DNA from: Spongilla lacustris | Taxonomy: Eukaryota > Porifera > Demospongiae > Spongillida > Spongillidae | Reading direction: 5' to 3' | Assembly: GCA_949361645.1 (NCBI GenBank) | Contig: OX442419.1 | Location: 2,186,028-2,250,027 of the forward strand | DNA length: 64,000 nucleotides | Shown: positions 22,630-34,437 of the stretch, piece after piece | How positions within the stretch are numbered: position 1 is the first letter of the stretch | How the letters are laid out: each line of letters begins with the position of its first letter | Made by a program: the position numbers and the translations under genes | The notes under the pieces: generated by a model | Told to the model about the DNA's origin: nothing | Databases searched by the model: none | What the model saw: the letters and a program-made list of their open reading frames with translations, nothing else

Positions 22630-23755
22630 ATAGCCATATGGAATTATTGGGTGATAATTTTTACCCTATATGGCGATAATTGTAGTGAATGACTGTGATC
22701 CAGATCTGTGATTTGCTTGACAATCACAGCATGTCAGCAAAACCGCGATGTGAATCAGTGTAATGACAGCATCTGAAGTGGTATGTCAGCTACTACAGGA
22801 CGACATCATAGCTGAATTGCCATCATCCTATGTATAGGAGCACTTCCCCTTCCCTCCCACATAACACACACACATGCACACACACGCACACAAACACACA
22901 TGCACACACAAACACGCACATGCACACACATGTACATACAAACACACACATGCTGTGAAATATACTTGTGCACAAGAATTTGCTGCAGTGGTCAGAATAG
23001 TATCCATGGTGACAAAGCATCCCTGAAGTCCTACTTGTGGAGAACAAAGGCAGAGCAGACAGCCCTTTTCACAAGATGACCAACAACACTTTGGTGTGGT
23101 GTGTGCATGTGTGAGTGTGTCTGATAGCTGACAGACCTGCATGGGCATAATGGAGGAACATAGTAATGATTTTTTGTGAGCTTGCAATGGAGGTGGTCCT
23201 TCTGGTCTGCTTTAAAACAACACATGTAATTTTATGTGGCATTGGTCATGTTCTAAGCATATGTATCTTGTATCAATAGGTTGGGGCATTTGAATGCATC
23301 AGTCCATCTGTACCCATGCACTGAGCTGCAGGCCAAAGCACATTGGCTTGCTGAACATGTCTGGATAAATGGCTCTTGGGTAAATGTGGGCCTGGGGACC
23401 TGCAAGTGTTGTGATGTATATACGTATGCACTGCTGCACAATATAATAAGGGAGAAGAGTTAGCTGGATGTTTGCACCTATGACCTCCTCACTGTTAGTG
23501 GTATTTCTCCCAACCAGCACCATTAGTTGTCTAAGCAGCTGCACTGGACCTTTACTGTGGGGTCATGTTATTATGTGGAGGAGGTGCTTGCGCTGGCTGT
23601 TGACAAATCCATTTCCTTTGGAATTAGTAGTTCCATTCAATCAATTATTTCGATCCGACACCCATGCGCAGGGTGCACGTACTGTACGTTACTCAGTAAG
23701 TTTGGATTTACTTTACGGCGAAGATGCGAGACTACCAGAGGTAGCGGCATGTAAC
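22630..23755. other. Duplicated exon-like pieces, mostly minus strand
   Basis: TCCTACTTGTGGAGAACAAAGGC (23030) matches the flanks of the MITE at 38591. GCATCAGTCCATCTGTACCCA (23300) recurs at 47970. GTTAGTGGTATTT.TCCCAACCAG.ACCATTAG recurs at 26424. Read on the minus strand, the last becomes GGTGCTGGTTGGG, as on the plus strand at 34163. Frames are broken, so I call decayed duplicates only. Confidence 0.5.
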
Positions 23756-23967
23756 AAGGGTGATAATATTAGTTGATATACATGTAAAGAATAAATAATA
23801 AGAACAACAACAAGGGTGATAATATTAGTTGATATGCATGTAAAGAATAAATAATAAGAACAACAACAAGGGTGATAATATTAGTTGATATACATGTAAA
23901 GAATAAATAATAAGAACAACAACAAGGGTGATAATATTAGTTGATATACAGGTAAAGAATAAATAAT
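23756..23967. repeat. 56-bp tandem repeat, about 3.8 copies
   Basis: The unit begins AAGGGTGATAATATTAGTTG and contains TACATGTAAAG. Copies differ at one or two positions. Confidence 0.95.
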
Positions 23968-24109
23968 AAGATTGATTGACTACGTATACAGAGTCCTATC
24001 GTTATTTGCACTGCGCAACGATCGATATAAAATGGACTAGCTGGGACGAAGTACTGGAAGATTTTTGGCGTATTGGTACTACGCAATTATGCTACGTTTT
24101 GGGACTCAA

Positions 24110-24720
24110 AAAGTGCGCAAGTTGCAAAGCTGCTGGAGCTCCGCCCCAGACCCCGATGGGAGAGCTTACAGCGCTCCCCCATCAGTGGCGGCCTGGCTAC
24201 TTTATGGCAGGGGGGGCACACACGAGAACGGCGCCCCCCTCCCCCCCGTCTCGGTGCTGTCCGCCTTTGGCCAATTTAGCGAGCGGGGGGGGGTGCTGTC
24301 CACCTTCGGCCAATCCAATGAGCGGGGGGGGGGGGGGGGGGGGGGGGTGCTGTCCGCCTTCCGTCGATCCAACGAGCGGGGGGGGGGGGGGGGGGGGGGT
24401 TACTGTCCACCTTCGGCCAATCCAACGAGCGGGGGGTGCTGTCCGGATCGTGATCGACCGCGCACTTGCACATATGCAAGTTAATTAAATTTGTTAATTA
24501 AATCAAGATTTATAAAACATTGACCCGCCTGGCGCCCTTCGGTGCCCGTGGCGCCCCACGTCATAAAGCGGCAGGTGGGTTGGTGCCCCCCCTGGCCCCC
24601 CCTGGCCCCCCCGGCCAGGCCGCCACTGTCCCCCATACCATCTTGCTGGGGGAGGCGTGCCGTTGCCTCCCCTCCCTTTAAGTTAAATTCCCCCCAACAA
24701 AAAAATTCAGGCTCCGCTCG
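24110..24720. mobile_element. Remnant of a hAT terminus, host of a nested MITE
   Basis: The left flank (24127-24182) reads TGGAGCTCCGCCCCAGACCCC...GCGCTCCCCCAT and is the reverse complement of subterminal sequence at 54530-54590. The right flank resumes at 24629. The outer copy is therefore an older hAT end in minus orientation that received another element. Confidence 0.6.
24183..24628. mobile_element. hAT MITE with perfect 8-bp target duplication
   Basis: Starts CAGTGGCGGCCTGGC and ends GCCAGGCCGCCACTG, a perfect 15-bp inverted repeat. It is flanked by TCCCCCAT on both sides (24175-24182, 24629-24636). The interior has about five tandem units of TGCTGTCCGCCTTCGGCCAATCC separated by poly(G) runs. 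No coding capacity. Confidence 0.9.
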
Positions 24721-24804
24721 TGTTAGCAAGCAAGGTTAAACAGTGTTTTGGTCCTGAAGCAGACCATTTGTAGGCCATATTGGCTGCAAACCCTTTAGTT
24801 GGGC

Positions 24805-24838
24805 GTGCCCGACCTTCGCATATTGGCGGAAGGTCGGG
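24805..24838. other. Short hairpin
   Basis: CCCGACCTTC ... GAAGGTCGGG can pair around CGCATATTGGCG. Meaning unknown. Confidence 0.4.
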
Positions 24839-24932
24839 TATCAAGCCTATACCACGGTTGTTCAATTCCATTGAAACATAGGAAACTAGGTTTAGAAAAG
24901 TAATATTGAAACGTACTTGCGTCATCCCTTAG

Positions 24933-25169
24933 CAACCACCCCGACAACGAAATGACCTTTGGAATGTACAGCAAAACACTATTGACAAGTTTATAGCACG
25001 GTATCGTACTGTGACCTGTGCACGTTGTATGGTGCTAATCACTTGCTCTGACCGCACTCCCACAAAGAACTGTGGCCTTCGTCAGCGGCCTACCTCAAAA
25101 GAACACCTCTCAGAAAGAATGGATTTCCCACGACCTCCAGCAAGAAACACCAAAAAACCAACGTGGAAG
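24933..25169 (+). CDS. Orphan 79-codon exon, hypothetical protein
   Basis: Bounded by CATCCCTTAG and GTACAG, exactly 237 nt and open in phase 0. It reads QPPRQRNDLWNVQQ, then TIDKFIARYRTVTCARC, and ends RPPARNTKKPTWK. Composition is protein-like (Trp, Cys, basic residues) rather than repetitive. It is not duplicated elsewhere in the window, unlike most exon-like pieces here. I do not recognise the family. It may be an internal exon of a single-copy gene, or element derived; the strand is inferred from the splice sites. Confidence 0.4.
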
Positions 25170-25305
25170 GTACAGCTAAGGCATGTGTGTACCGTTTTTA
25201 TGTGTAGGCTAATCGAGAACGATAATTTTTGCGAAGTTATACAAGAACAAAACTAGCCATTTTTTTTAGCGGTTTACGAGCGATTATAAAGAGTTGTTCA
25301 TTTTA

Positions 25306-25525
25306 TAGTGGTGGATCTAGGCCATGGTTCCACTGTTTCCATGGACCCTTTGTAGCATTACATCTAATGTTAATCTAGCAATAGTTCTTGGTGCCAGGGC
25401 TCTACCCTAGACCCTGAAGGCCTGATGTGGACATTTACAACTCTTTCCCATGTACATTTAGCTAAGGCAATATGAGGGCAATCCCTCCATGCGAAACCTT
25501 TTTATATATCTGGGATCAGCCACTG
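25306..25525. mobile_element. Degenerate hAT MITE
   Basis: TAGTGGTGGATCTAGG at the left and CTGGGATCAGCCACTG at the right are diverged forms of the CAGTGGCGGATCCAG terminus. Flanking 8-mers do not match, consistent with age. Confidence 0.5.
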
Positions 25526-26570
25526 TGTACTTTGTACATGCATATGCCTGGTACCTGCATCCAAGGAAGGAATGGCCCAGGCTGTACCTTTCCTTGGTGC
25601 ACTGGCCATAAGGATTGATAATGTACACTGTATGTGCATTGGGTCACATCTTTGTATGGGGGGGGGGAGCATAGCACTTATATGGTGCCCCCCCCCCCCC
25701 CCCCCCCCCCCAAACCAGGGGGCTTAGGTGTCGGATTTAATGCAAATATGCATAGATGACTGCTTGATCACATATAGGGGTACGGGAGTGGTGGTACAAC
25801 TTAAGTGATGTTGTACTAAGTGTTAGAAAGTGCATGGTGCTTTACTATATGGACACAAGTCATTAGAGCTTGTCATTCATGGTGTGGTACTGGTGGAATA
25901 GGCTGAATTTTGCATGCTCCCCAAGTAGGCCAAATCCTGTAGTTACCTCATGTTGGAAAATACTATTGACTAAAAAAGAATGGTTGACAAACCTAACTGT
26001 ACTGTTCCACAGGTAGGGACTTGCAAGAGGCGCTCATCAACTAGGAGAACTGCTAGAGACCTGTCTCCTCAATATATCAGCTGCCATGTGCATTTCACTT
26101 CTGGTTGGGAGATCTACTCCATTCAAGAACTTCAAATGTACTGGCTACAGAGTGAACCATCACATCATTCAGTACCTGCAGTATCAATTCTGGAGCACAT
26201 TTCACTTCTGAGGGAGACATGGGCTTTTCTAAGCGGCTGTATTGACACAATGTACTGCCTGAAGTTGTCAGCCACATGATGATGCACTTAGCACAAACAA
26301 GTGCACTGCATGGGCTACTGGCTGTGAGAGAGGTTCCAAACACAGAAGATGCCTACATGTACATGTAGGGAGAAGAGTTTGCTGGATGTTTGCACATACA
26401 ACCACATCACTGACCTCATTGTTAGTGGTATTTATCCCAACCAGGACCATTAGATGTTAGCAGCGAAACTGGACATGTGGGTCATGTTATTATTTGGAGG
26501 TACTGGCTGTTCGGACAAATCCATTTCCAATGTTAGTACTCCTGCATAATGGTTGAACCCTCTCTCTCCT
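25526..26570. other. Spacer with poly(C) run and duplicated fragments
   Basis: A poly(C) run at about 25688-25711. The segment 26366-26520 duplicates 23450-23630 (GGGAGAAGAGTTTGCTGGATGTTTGC). No intact exon. Confidence 0.45.
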
Positions 26571-26864
26571 TCCCTCCCTCCCTCCCTCCTCCCTCCCTCC
26601 CTCCCTCCCTCCCTCCCTCCCTCCCTCCCTCCCTCCCTCCCTCCCTCCCTCCCTCCCTCCCTCCCTCCCTCCCTCCCTCCCTCCCTCCCTCCCTCCCTCC
26701 CTCCCTCCCTCCCTCCCTCCCTCCCTCCCTCCCTCCCTCCCTCCCTCCCTCCCTCCCTCCCTCCCTCCCTCCCTCCCTCCCTCCTCCCTCCCTCCCTCCC
26801 TCCCTCCCTCCCTCCCTCCCTCCCTCCCTCCCTCCCTCCCTCCCTCCCTCCCTCCCTCCCTCCC
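26571..26864. repeat. (CCCT)n satellite, about 290 bp
   Basis: Almost pure tetramer with two CCT slips. Homopyrimidine on this strand. Confidence 0.97.
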
Positions 26865-27193
26865 AGAACAATATGAACGCATGTCTATTCCACAAGCTTC
26901 AAGTGAGCGATCCTTCTGCGTGATGCGGAATTAAATCGTACCTACGATCCACAATGATGCAGCAGCAGCTGAATCATTTCATGATCATGATTTCACTGAA
27001 ATCGCAAAGGAGTGAATCCAGACAACACTCATTTGGTCACTTCAATTGATTTGAATGTATTAGAATGTGTGGTGTGGGTGTGGCAAGCATTAATTATTAA
27101 TGGCCTGACCAATCAAAATAACCTTCCGCCACCTATGTATTAGTCAATTACCTTTGCCCTTACATGTATGTTGCCCCCATCTCCACTCCCCAG

Positions 27194-27308
27194 TGTTGAA
27201 CATGGTGGCTCCTGGAAGCTACTCAAACCTCACTTCTTTACCATCTTCTCAGACATCGTGTTCCCCATGATGTGTTACAGCAAAGAGGACCAGCAGATGA
27301 AATATATG
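27194..27308 (+). CDS. Importin-7/8-like exon, copy 2
   Basis: Follows a CCCCAG acceptor and ends at GTAGGC; 115 nt, open. It reads VEHGGSWKLLKPHFFTIF, then SDIVFPMMCYSKEDQQ, ending LKYM-type (here MKYM). This is the conserved importin-7/8 segment after the LNQG...H motif (consensus TWK..KPH). Importin-7/8 carries ribosomal proteins and other cargo into the nucleus with Ran. No adjoining importin exons are recognised, so this may be an isolated duplicated exon rather than part of a working gene. Confidence 0.7.
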
Positions 27309-27309
27309 G

Positions 27310-28055
27310 TAGGCATATCTAACTTTGTAAAATTTGGCTTTAGATAGAAAAGGGTGTGGTTCAGAACACACCAGTGCATGCAGCCTGGCTTCTTTTGTGG
27401 TGGAGCCTCTGTTGTGTGGTGTGTGTGTCTGTGTGTGTGTGTCACTTAGCTCCTTATTTGGAAAAATGCTAGTCTTTAGATCTTTATGTACCAGTTACGT
27501 GTACATACATTTACGAAGATGCTTTATACCTGAGCCTATATACGACATGTTGTAATGAAACGGTGTAGAAGGCTGATTCCACTATCACAATTGCCAAATG
27601 CTGTGTGCAGGTCAGATAACCACATGCCATAGTACTCGAATATGTACTGTCATGCATTTGCACTGGCCTATTGAAATACAAAAACTAGGAATAGAAACAA
27701 AGTCATGGTCCATAATCCCAATGAATAATTCTAAGTCCGTGATTATGAGCCATGATAATTACTTGGAATGTGTGACTGAGGCTAACTTAATGACATCCCC
27801 CTGATTTGTACTTGGATAATAGTCAGCCAGCATGATAATCAGTGTGCATGTACTATATAAATAGTCATAATCAGATATCCAAATCTGGTACACACAATCC
27901 ACTATGTTAGCAGGCAATGGTGGCCATGATGTCCAAGGGTCAAGGGAGTCCCCAGGCCACAAAACACACTGAGAACTTTAACGTGAAGAACACCATAAAT
28001 AATAGCATTATGAACAAGACACAGTGATAAAATGCAGCAGTGATATGTCAAATAA
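27310..28055. other. Spacer downstream of M1
   Basis: Shares GATGTCCAAGGGTCAAGG with 60558 (3' flank of M3). A minus-strand frame at 27759-27962 contains PWTSWPPLPANIVD but is broken in the other copies. Probably 3' UTR or flank of M1. Confidence 0.4.
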
Positions 28056-28227
28056 TGGATAGAAAGAAAGGCCCAAGCCTACTTGTACTCCATGTTGCCT
28101 GGGAGATAATTAATGGATGGTGATGTGGGTGTGTGGTCAGGCAATGAATGACTTCACAGTGTCACAGAGATATGTGTCTGTACTTTGTTGTTCCATCACC
28201 CTGCAGTATGCAATGTTAGCATCCACC

Positions 28228-28228
<1 letters not shown>

Positions 28229-28295
<67 letters not shown>

Positions 28296-28331
28296 AGAGA
28301 GGGAGGGAGAGAGAGAGGGAGAGAGAGAGAG
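28229..28331. repeat. (GA)n microsatellite in the M1 tail intron
   Basis: About 50 dinucleotides with GGGA interruptions at the end. Confidence 0.97.
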
Positions 28332-28502
28332 GTGACCAACTGAGCTAAGTGTTTTACATGTGTAGAGAGGTTATCAGTCATACAATTCTTCATTTGACAA
28401 GCCAGTTTGTATTTGTGCATACAGAGAGTTCCTTACACATTATGTGGTGAAGACACAGCCAGTATTGGTATTGATCCATGAGGCTATGGAGATGAGCAAC
28501 GA

Positions 28503-28660
<158 letters not shown>

Positions 28661-30045
28661 TCACCATCACAAATTGCCTATTTCCCACTCTTGATGTCTC
28701 CTGCTGTGCCTCTTCGAGTACCTAATAACCACAGGATGTCTTTCACAGTAAAATTTTATACACCCATCCTGGCATTTCACCTCAAGGTCAAATATCTTTA
28801 TATATCTTTATACTATCTATGTTTGCATATTATTTTGGAGTGGCATAGCTTTGCTCAGGGATAAGATCATTTGCCCAAACCAAATGAAACCATCTGGCAG
28901 AAGTACAGAACTAATGTAATCTTTAATAATTTGACCTACAGTACACATCACTGTTAATAATTTGACCCCTTCTACATAACATGGCTACTTTTTACTCACC
29001 CCTATCTCCATGGTAACTGCTACAGTGGGATGGGACATTCTATGTGTCCACCTGAAGCATGCCACCATGATTGAAAACACCATCACCACTGATATCAGAA
29101 TGGCTGCTAGAAAAGATGGCTGTACCAATAGCTCACCACATATGACTACATGACTGTACCTGTGCTGTAATGGGAAGCAGATACAGACTCTCCTGTAATG
29201 GGGACATGTACACTGTAAAAAATTAGCACTATCTGAGCCTATCTCTTGCGGCGTTGTAATAACACTTGCAATCACAGTAGTGTTCACCAAAATGGGGGGG
29301 GGAAATGCAATAATGCACATTTTTGATAATATCTCATGAATGGTATGTAATGGTGTCATGCCAATTATATTTATCTATTTTTGAACAGAGTACATTCCGG
29401 CTATAATGACTTGTAAACAAAACAATGCAGCAACTGCTGGCCAGGCTGGATGTTCAAGGCTATAAATCCTCTATTCTTTGCAGTTAAGCTACCAAATTTT
29501 TTTCTATATGTAGGTCAGTACTTATAGTATTGTTTTGAGCTCTTAAGTCCCACTGACTGTGGAGATCGGTAGGAAAGTATCACTTTTCAGAGGGAAGCGT
29601 GGTCTTTGTGCAATTTCGGCCGCGGATTATTTAGTTCGACTTAAGGAATGAAAAGTATTCCATTGCATTATGCAGTCCCCAGTGTATGCATATAATTTTT
29701 TATATGTTAATGAGAACATTAATTTATAATTGATCAAAAGCTAAAGAGCTTAAAAAACGCAGCCATTTTATAGAATTCTTGTGAGTGCCGACGTCACTCT
29801 ATTGGGCTATGATGGCATTCAACGGCTACAGCTCAGGCGATATTTTCAGCTAGTGATTACGATGCCATGGGTTCTTTTCAGAACCAATGCAGCATGGCAT
29901 CAGAAGGTCCGTGCTCACCGGTGCTCAAGTAGATCGGGCGTTTTCTGAAAAGAGGCGCTATTGGCAGTGCCAGTGGCAGGAAGCAGCTAGTTTCGTACCC
30001 AGACCCAAATGTACGTAACGATGATGATCGCTTACAGTATATAAT

Positions 30046-30445
30046 CCATTGTGGGCGTATAAACAAATAACGTCATCGTATAAACAGAAAACGTCATAAG
30101 ACAGGGGCGTATAACATATAAACGTCACGTGCGCGGCCAAAGCCCTGCTTTGGTATCGTACATATACTATCGGTTGTATGTTGGATTTTTTGGCGCAAAG
30201 ATGATATTTTCAGAAGCAGCAAGCGGATGAAGATGTTTTTCCCGACCCTTACGGCGTTGTGTTATAAAATGGCAAGATTTACAATTCGGCGATTATTATT
30301 ATCTGAAATAGCTTCTTCCATGTGCTCTTTATTATTAACTTCCCGATTGCACAACTGTATCAGCTTTTGGACGCGCACGTGACGCTGACGTAACGTTTAT
30401 ACGCCCACATTTTGTGACGTTTATTTGTTTATACGCCCACAATGG
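30046..30445. mobile_element. MITE nested in the left arm of the long-inverted-repeat element
   Basis: Ends CCATTGTGGGCGTATAAACA (30046) and TGTTTATACGCCCACAATGG (to 30445) are inverted repeats. The uninterrupted arm can be read in the right copy near 30950, which shows the MITE came in later. TATA-like sequence lies on both sides. Confidence 0.8.
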
Positions 30446-30516
30446 AAAAGCCCGCTTAAAGGTCTATAACATCACGTATAGAGGGTCTGGCCAACAAGTC
30501 GATCGAAGTTGTTCTG

Positions 30517-30783
30517 GTGCGCCGGAATGTTGGCGCTCCAATCAGAATCGAGAGCTCGCGTGACGTCACGGTAATTAGATTCCAATCGCATTCCACACTA
30601 CAGAGGGGAGCCTGCCGGCTGGTGCTTGATCGTGCGTGCGCGGCTAAGGTTGTGATATATGGACACGTGTCTAAAATGAAGGTAAAGCCATTTCAATATG
30701 GAAGGACTCATTACGAAGTACGTCTAAAATCTGTCGTGAATCCCAGCGCGTTCACCACTCTGAGACTATCATTGCGGTGGTAG
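30517..30783 (+). CDS. Hypothetical 88-residue frame between the arms
   Basis: Contains FQYGRTHYEVRLKSVVNPSA; not low complexity and CpG-rich. It may be a remnant of an element gene. No family recognised; could be chance. Confidence 0.2.
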   Translation: MRRNVGAPIRIESSRDVTVIRFQSHSTLQRGACRLVLDRACAAKVVIYGHVSKMKVKPFQYGRTHYEVRLKSVVNPSAFTTLRLSLRW

Positions 30784-32189
30784 CCTTTTCTTTCTGTAGC
30801 TTAAGCAAAGACAGACACACTAAAACAAACCTCACGTTTTATCGTGATGACGTCCGTTGCTATGACAACCCAAATAATCGAGCATTCCAATTACATTCAA
30901 AGAACAACTTTCTTTGACTTGTTGGCCAGACCCTACGTACGCTGTATTATACTGTAAGCGATAATGCTTATGTACGTTTGGGTCTGGGTACGAGACTAGG
31001 AAGCAGCGTGTGGCCACCAAAAAGAGGATGCAAAGAGAAAACTCTGCAAGCCATCCGCATCCAGTATCAAAAGAAATCATCGGCTGCAGACGAGTAAATG
31101 TATTTTATCATGCATGACGTGTTACTACGGATTACTAAAATGGCTGTGTTTTTTAAGCGTTTTAGCTTTTGATCAATTATAAATCGGTATTCCCATTAAC
31201 GCAATAAAATATATATGTACTAGGGACTGCGTAATGCAATGCAATACTTTTCATTCCTTAAGTCGAACTAAATCGTCCGAAATTGCACGAAGACCACGCC
31301 TCCCTCTGAAAAGTTACCGATCTCCACACAGCCAGTGGGACTTACGAGCTCAATATATCACTATAGATATTCACCTGTATTGGGTACATACAAAAAAAAA
31401 TTTGGTAGCTTAACTGCAAAGAATAGAGGAGCTATAGGCTATAGCCTTGAACATCCAGCCTGACCAGCAGTTGTTTACTTATGCTGCATTGTTTTGTTTA
31501 CAAATCATAACTGAATTAAAGTGAATATACTCTGTTCAGAAATAGATGCTGAATCTAAAAATGTAATTGGCATGATACCATTATATACAGAGATAATATG
31601 TGCATTACTGCATTTTTGGACGATACAATCGTTTTTCATGCACCACAGCACGGAATACATGGCATGTCTACGAATGTTGCTATAACACTTGACAATGTAC
31701 GTAGATGGTATTCAGGACGCATACAAATCGTATTCATTACTTATGCACACCCACAAAACGGAATACATGGGATGCATGCTCTGAGCACATGCACACACCT
31801 TGAACTTTAAGTAGATCTATAGTCCTGTTGGAGGCTATATCAGTAATACCATTTCCCACCACACAGGTGACACTACAAAAGACCGTACCGTTAATGCTGC
31901 ATTGTCCCGTGTGGAGGCAATTTAAAAAGACGGCCGCGGTCATAAAGATAACAGTCATAATACTACGACCTCTAGCGGTTGCATGAATCGTCGTCCTCCG
32001 TTCGATGCCGTTCCTCTCAGACTCAAGGGGAAGCCCATTCTTAAATCCAGGTAAAAAAGCAAATCATACAGATCAGATAGAGAACAAGAGAAGGGTTTAG
32101 TCTTACCTGTCTGTCTCGTTTAACAATTGCAACGATGAGGGTCTGCATGATTACAAGCAAATTAAGTCAATAACACTGAATAAAAGCTT

Positions 32190-32470
32190 ATCCAATTGTA
32201 ATTTATGGTGGCCACGCGCGTATTAGGCGTGACGTCACATCCGCGGTGTAGGTATCCATATCCAGAGGTGAGGTATACAGTCGGCGCATCCAGAGGTGAG
32301 GGTGTAGGTATCCATACAGCACCTCTCACGAGAAAGGTAACAAAACTCGTGAGACGCTCTCGTGACACATGTGAACGTCTCGCATGTCAAACTGCAATTC
32401 TCGCGCGAGAGAGCACTCGATCTCACGCACTTGCACACTCGCGGGAAGGTACAGTTGGGACAGAGATGTG
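32190..32470 (-). promoter_or_regulatory. CpG-rich 5' flank of M1 with a CRE-type palindrome
   Basis: Just upstream of the M1 start on the minus strand. It is rich in CpG in an otherwise CpG-poor neighbourhood, contains the palindrome TGACGTCA (32230-32237), and has two copies of GTGTAGGTATCCAT. A promoter role is inferred from position and composition only. Confidence 0.4.
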
Positions 32471-32474
32471 TTCG

Positions 32475-32760
32475 GATTGGCTTTGTGCCTAGGTTGGTGA
32501 TAAGAAATTTATCTGCCGAGCACTCTGGAGGTGTTGTGGGTGGGCTCTATTAGGAGATTTATATGTGGTAGTATTACCATGAAAGTGAGTGGGTGGCATT
32601 GAATAGAATCTGTACTGCAGTGTATCAACGAGTATTTATTGTGGTGTCTGCTGGGGTAGTTCACCTACTTTGTAGTTCATATCCTGCCTTTCCTTCATGG
32701 TACCTCATAGCAGTGACCTATAGGAATTCCAAGATTTCAAAGCTTATTCATAACATTTAC
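32475..32760. repeat. Duplicate of 49600-49810
   Basis: Shares GGTGGGCTCTATTAGGAGAT and GAGTGGGTGGCATTGAAT. No intact frame. Confidence 0.6.
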
Positions 32761-32810
32761 CATCCCCCTCTCCCTCTCCCCCCCCTTCCCCTCGACATCC
32801 CAAAGTAGTG

Positions 32811-32906
32811 TAGTGGTATGGCTTCAGGACTGTTCTTGTGTAGCTGTTGCCCCGGATGAGGAAGATGATGATGATGAAGACATTGATGATGACCAAGAGG
32901 AAGATG
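32811..32906 (+). pseudogene. Importin-7/8-like acidic exon, copy 3
   Basis: Follows a CT-rich tract and CATCCCAAAG, ending at GTAGGT. It reads VVWLQDCSCVAVAPDEEDDD, then DEDIDDDQEED. A strongly acidic stretch follows the last HEAT repeats in importin-7/8, so the assignment rests on that plus the linked copy at 19414. On its own the acidic sequence is not diagnostic. Confidence 0.45.
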
Positions 32907-32909
32907 GTA

Positions 32910-32924
32910 GGTGTGTGTGTGTAC

Positions 32925-32963
<39 letters not shown>

Positions 32964-34080
32964 CGTTGTGTGCATATTAAAAACTGCCATGGACAAGAAG
33001 TTGTACACACAACTGTCCATTTGTGAATACATGGTGCAAGAAAAATGGGCCACCAGATACACAGAGGGGAAGCCATACTATCTTCACCATAACTTTGCAT
33101 CACTAAATATAATCCACAACACCATGGTACAATACACACATACTAAATTTCATATTATTATTATTATTAGACCTACTTGTTTCATTAGTTGTCCTATAGC
33201 TAAATGTTAAGCAGTAACTGCCTGTTGTGTAGGGATAGTTAGCTAGTTTTGGAGTAGTACAGTTTCTGTGGTACTGATGTAATGATGGAGTCTTTCACTC
33301 ATATAATAACAATCATACACACACATACACACAGCACAATGGCACAAACTGTAAAGGAGGAACTTGGGGGGGGGGGGGGGGGGGGGGAACAACACAAAAC
33401 AGCAACCAGCATATGTATATGTATGTAGTTCAGCAAAGGAACTGTGAAATGGACAACAGCCAGTACCTTCTCCCCATACTTGGGTAGTTGAATACAATAG
33501 AACATTTGCACATGCATGCTCACTGAGCAGTCAAGGTCATAATGTTGTGTGCAGATCTCATCCACATGTAAGCTGATGTGCTTAGAGCCAACAATTCTGT
33601 TGATGGTGCAAAAGTGTTTTCCCAGGAGGCAATGTGTATATAGTAATAACAATTCCCTCCTTCATGCTTTGTGCTGTGTGCACTGTTTGGCTGGGGGTAG
33701 TAATGTGATCTCATCTACATATAACTACAGTGGCTTCCATACCACTGCAATACCAGCAGTTGGGTCCTTCCACCAAGCTATGCACCTGATGATGGTTCAG
33801 ATCCAAATCTAACCTGGAACTTTTGGTTTGATTTGGATTCAAAGGTTGTTATATTGTCTACTATCTGTAGTAACATCTTGGTCTTAGTAACAGGCATGCA
33901 TTAGCCTATTGCTGTTAACATAAAGAGTGGCCTGGTTATGAAGTTAGTTATTAATACACGGGGAAGGAGGATGCCAGTAAGTGAGTGAGTGAGTGAGCAA
34001 GGGAGGGAGGGACGAAGGGAGGGAAGGATGGAGGGTTTGCTTATGAGTGGAGGATATGTAGGAGTACTAACATTGTTTAA
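32910..34080. other. Region with unassigned open frames
   Basis: A (GT)n array at 32925-32961 and a poly(G) run at 33366-33387. A plus-strand stretch after 32984 reads KLYTQLSICEYMVQEKWATR. A minus-strand frame at 33299-33652 reads CLLGKHFCTINRIVGSKHIS. Either could be an exon, but no splice pair or family supports them. Confidence 0.3.
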
Positions 34081-34084
34081 TGGC

Positions 34085-34200
34085 AAAGGAAATGGATTTG
34101 TCACAACAGCCAGTACCTCCAACAATAACATGACCCCACAGGTGGACTGCACATCTAATGGTGCTGGTTGGGTCAGTGATGAATTTGTATGTGTGTGTGT
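34085..34200 (+). other. Exon-like segment, plus-strand copy of 23500-23630
   Basis: GGAAATGGATTTGTCACAACAGCCAGTACCTC...GGTGCTGGTTGGG recurs inverted at 23500-23630 and 26425-26535. The open frame here includes NGFVTTASTSNNNMTPQVDC. Probably a decayed exon of a duplicated gene present in both orientations. Confidence 0.35.
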
Positions 34201-34437
34201 TAGACAGTTGAGGTGAGCATGTGAGGGTGGTTACAAAGGTGCAGGGGTAGAAGTGGAATGTGGGGGAGAGAAGAGCTGTGAGGATGTCGAGAGGAATATT
34301 AGCCACAAAGCGACAACTGAATGGTGATACACCCACAGCCATGTGACATGTCCATGACATAATCATACTACCTACATGTATGTATGCACCACATAAATCC
34401 AAATCCAAAGCAAACCAATAGTTCCAGGTTCCACATA

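Larger units (their letters stand above)
29303..31616. mobile_element. Long-inverted-repeat element, 2.3 kb
   Basis: Positions 29303-29775 are the reverse complement of about 31128-31616 (around 470 bp at roughly 80-85% identity), including CAAACAAAACAATGCAGCA and its partner. Inner segments 29960-30045 plus 30463-30525 pair with 30890-31005. The arms surround about 330 bp of CpG-rich unique sequence (30530-30860). It lies inside M1 between its signal exon and its juxtamembrane exon. Flanking duplication not determined. Confidence 0.85.
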
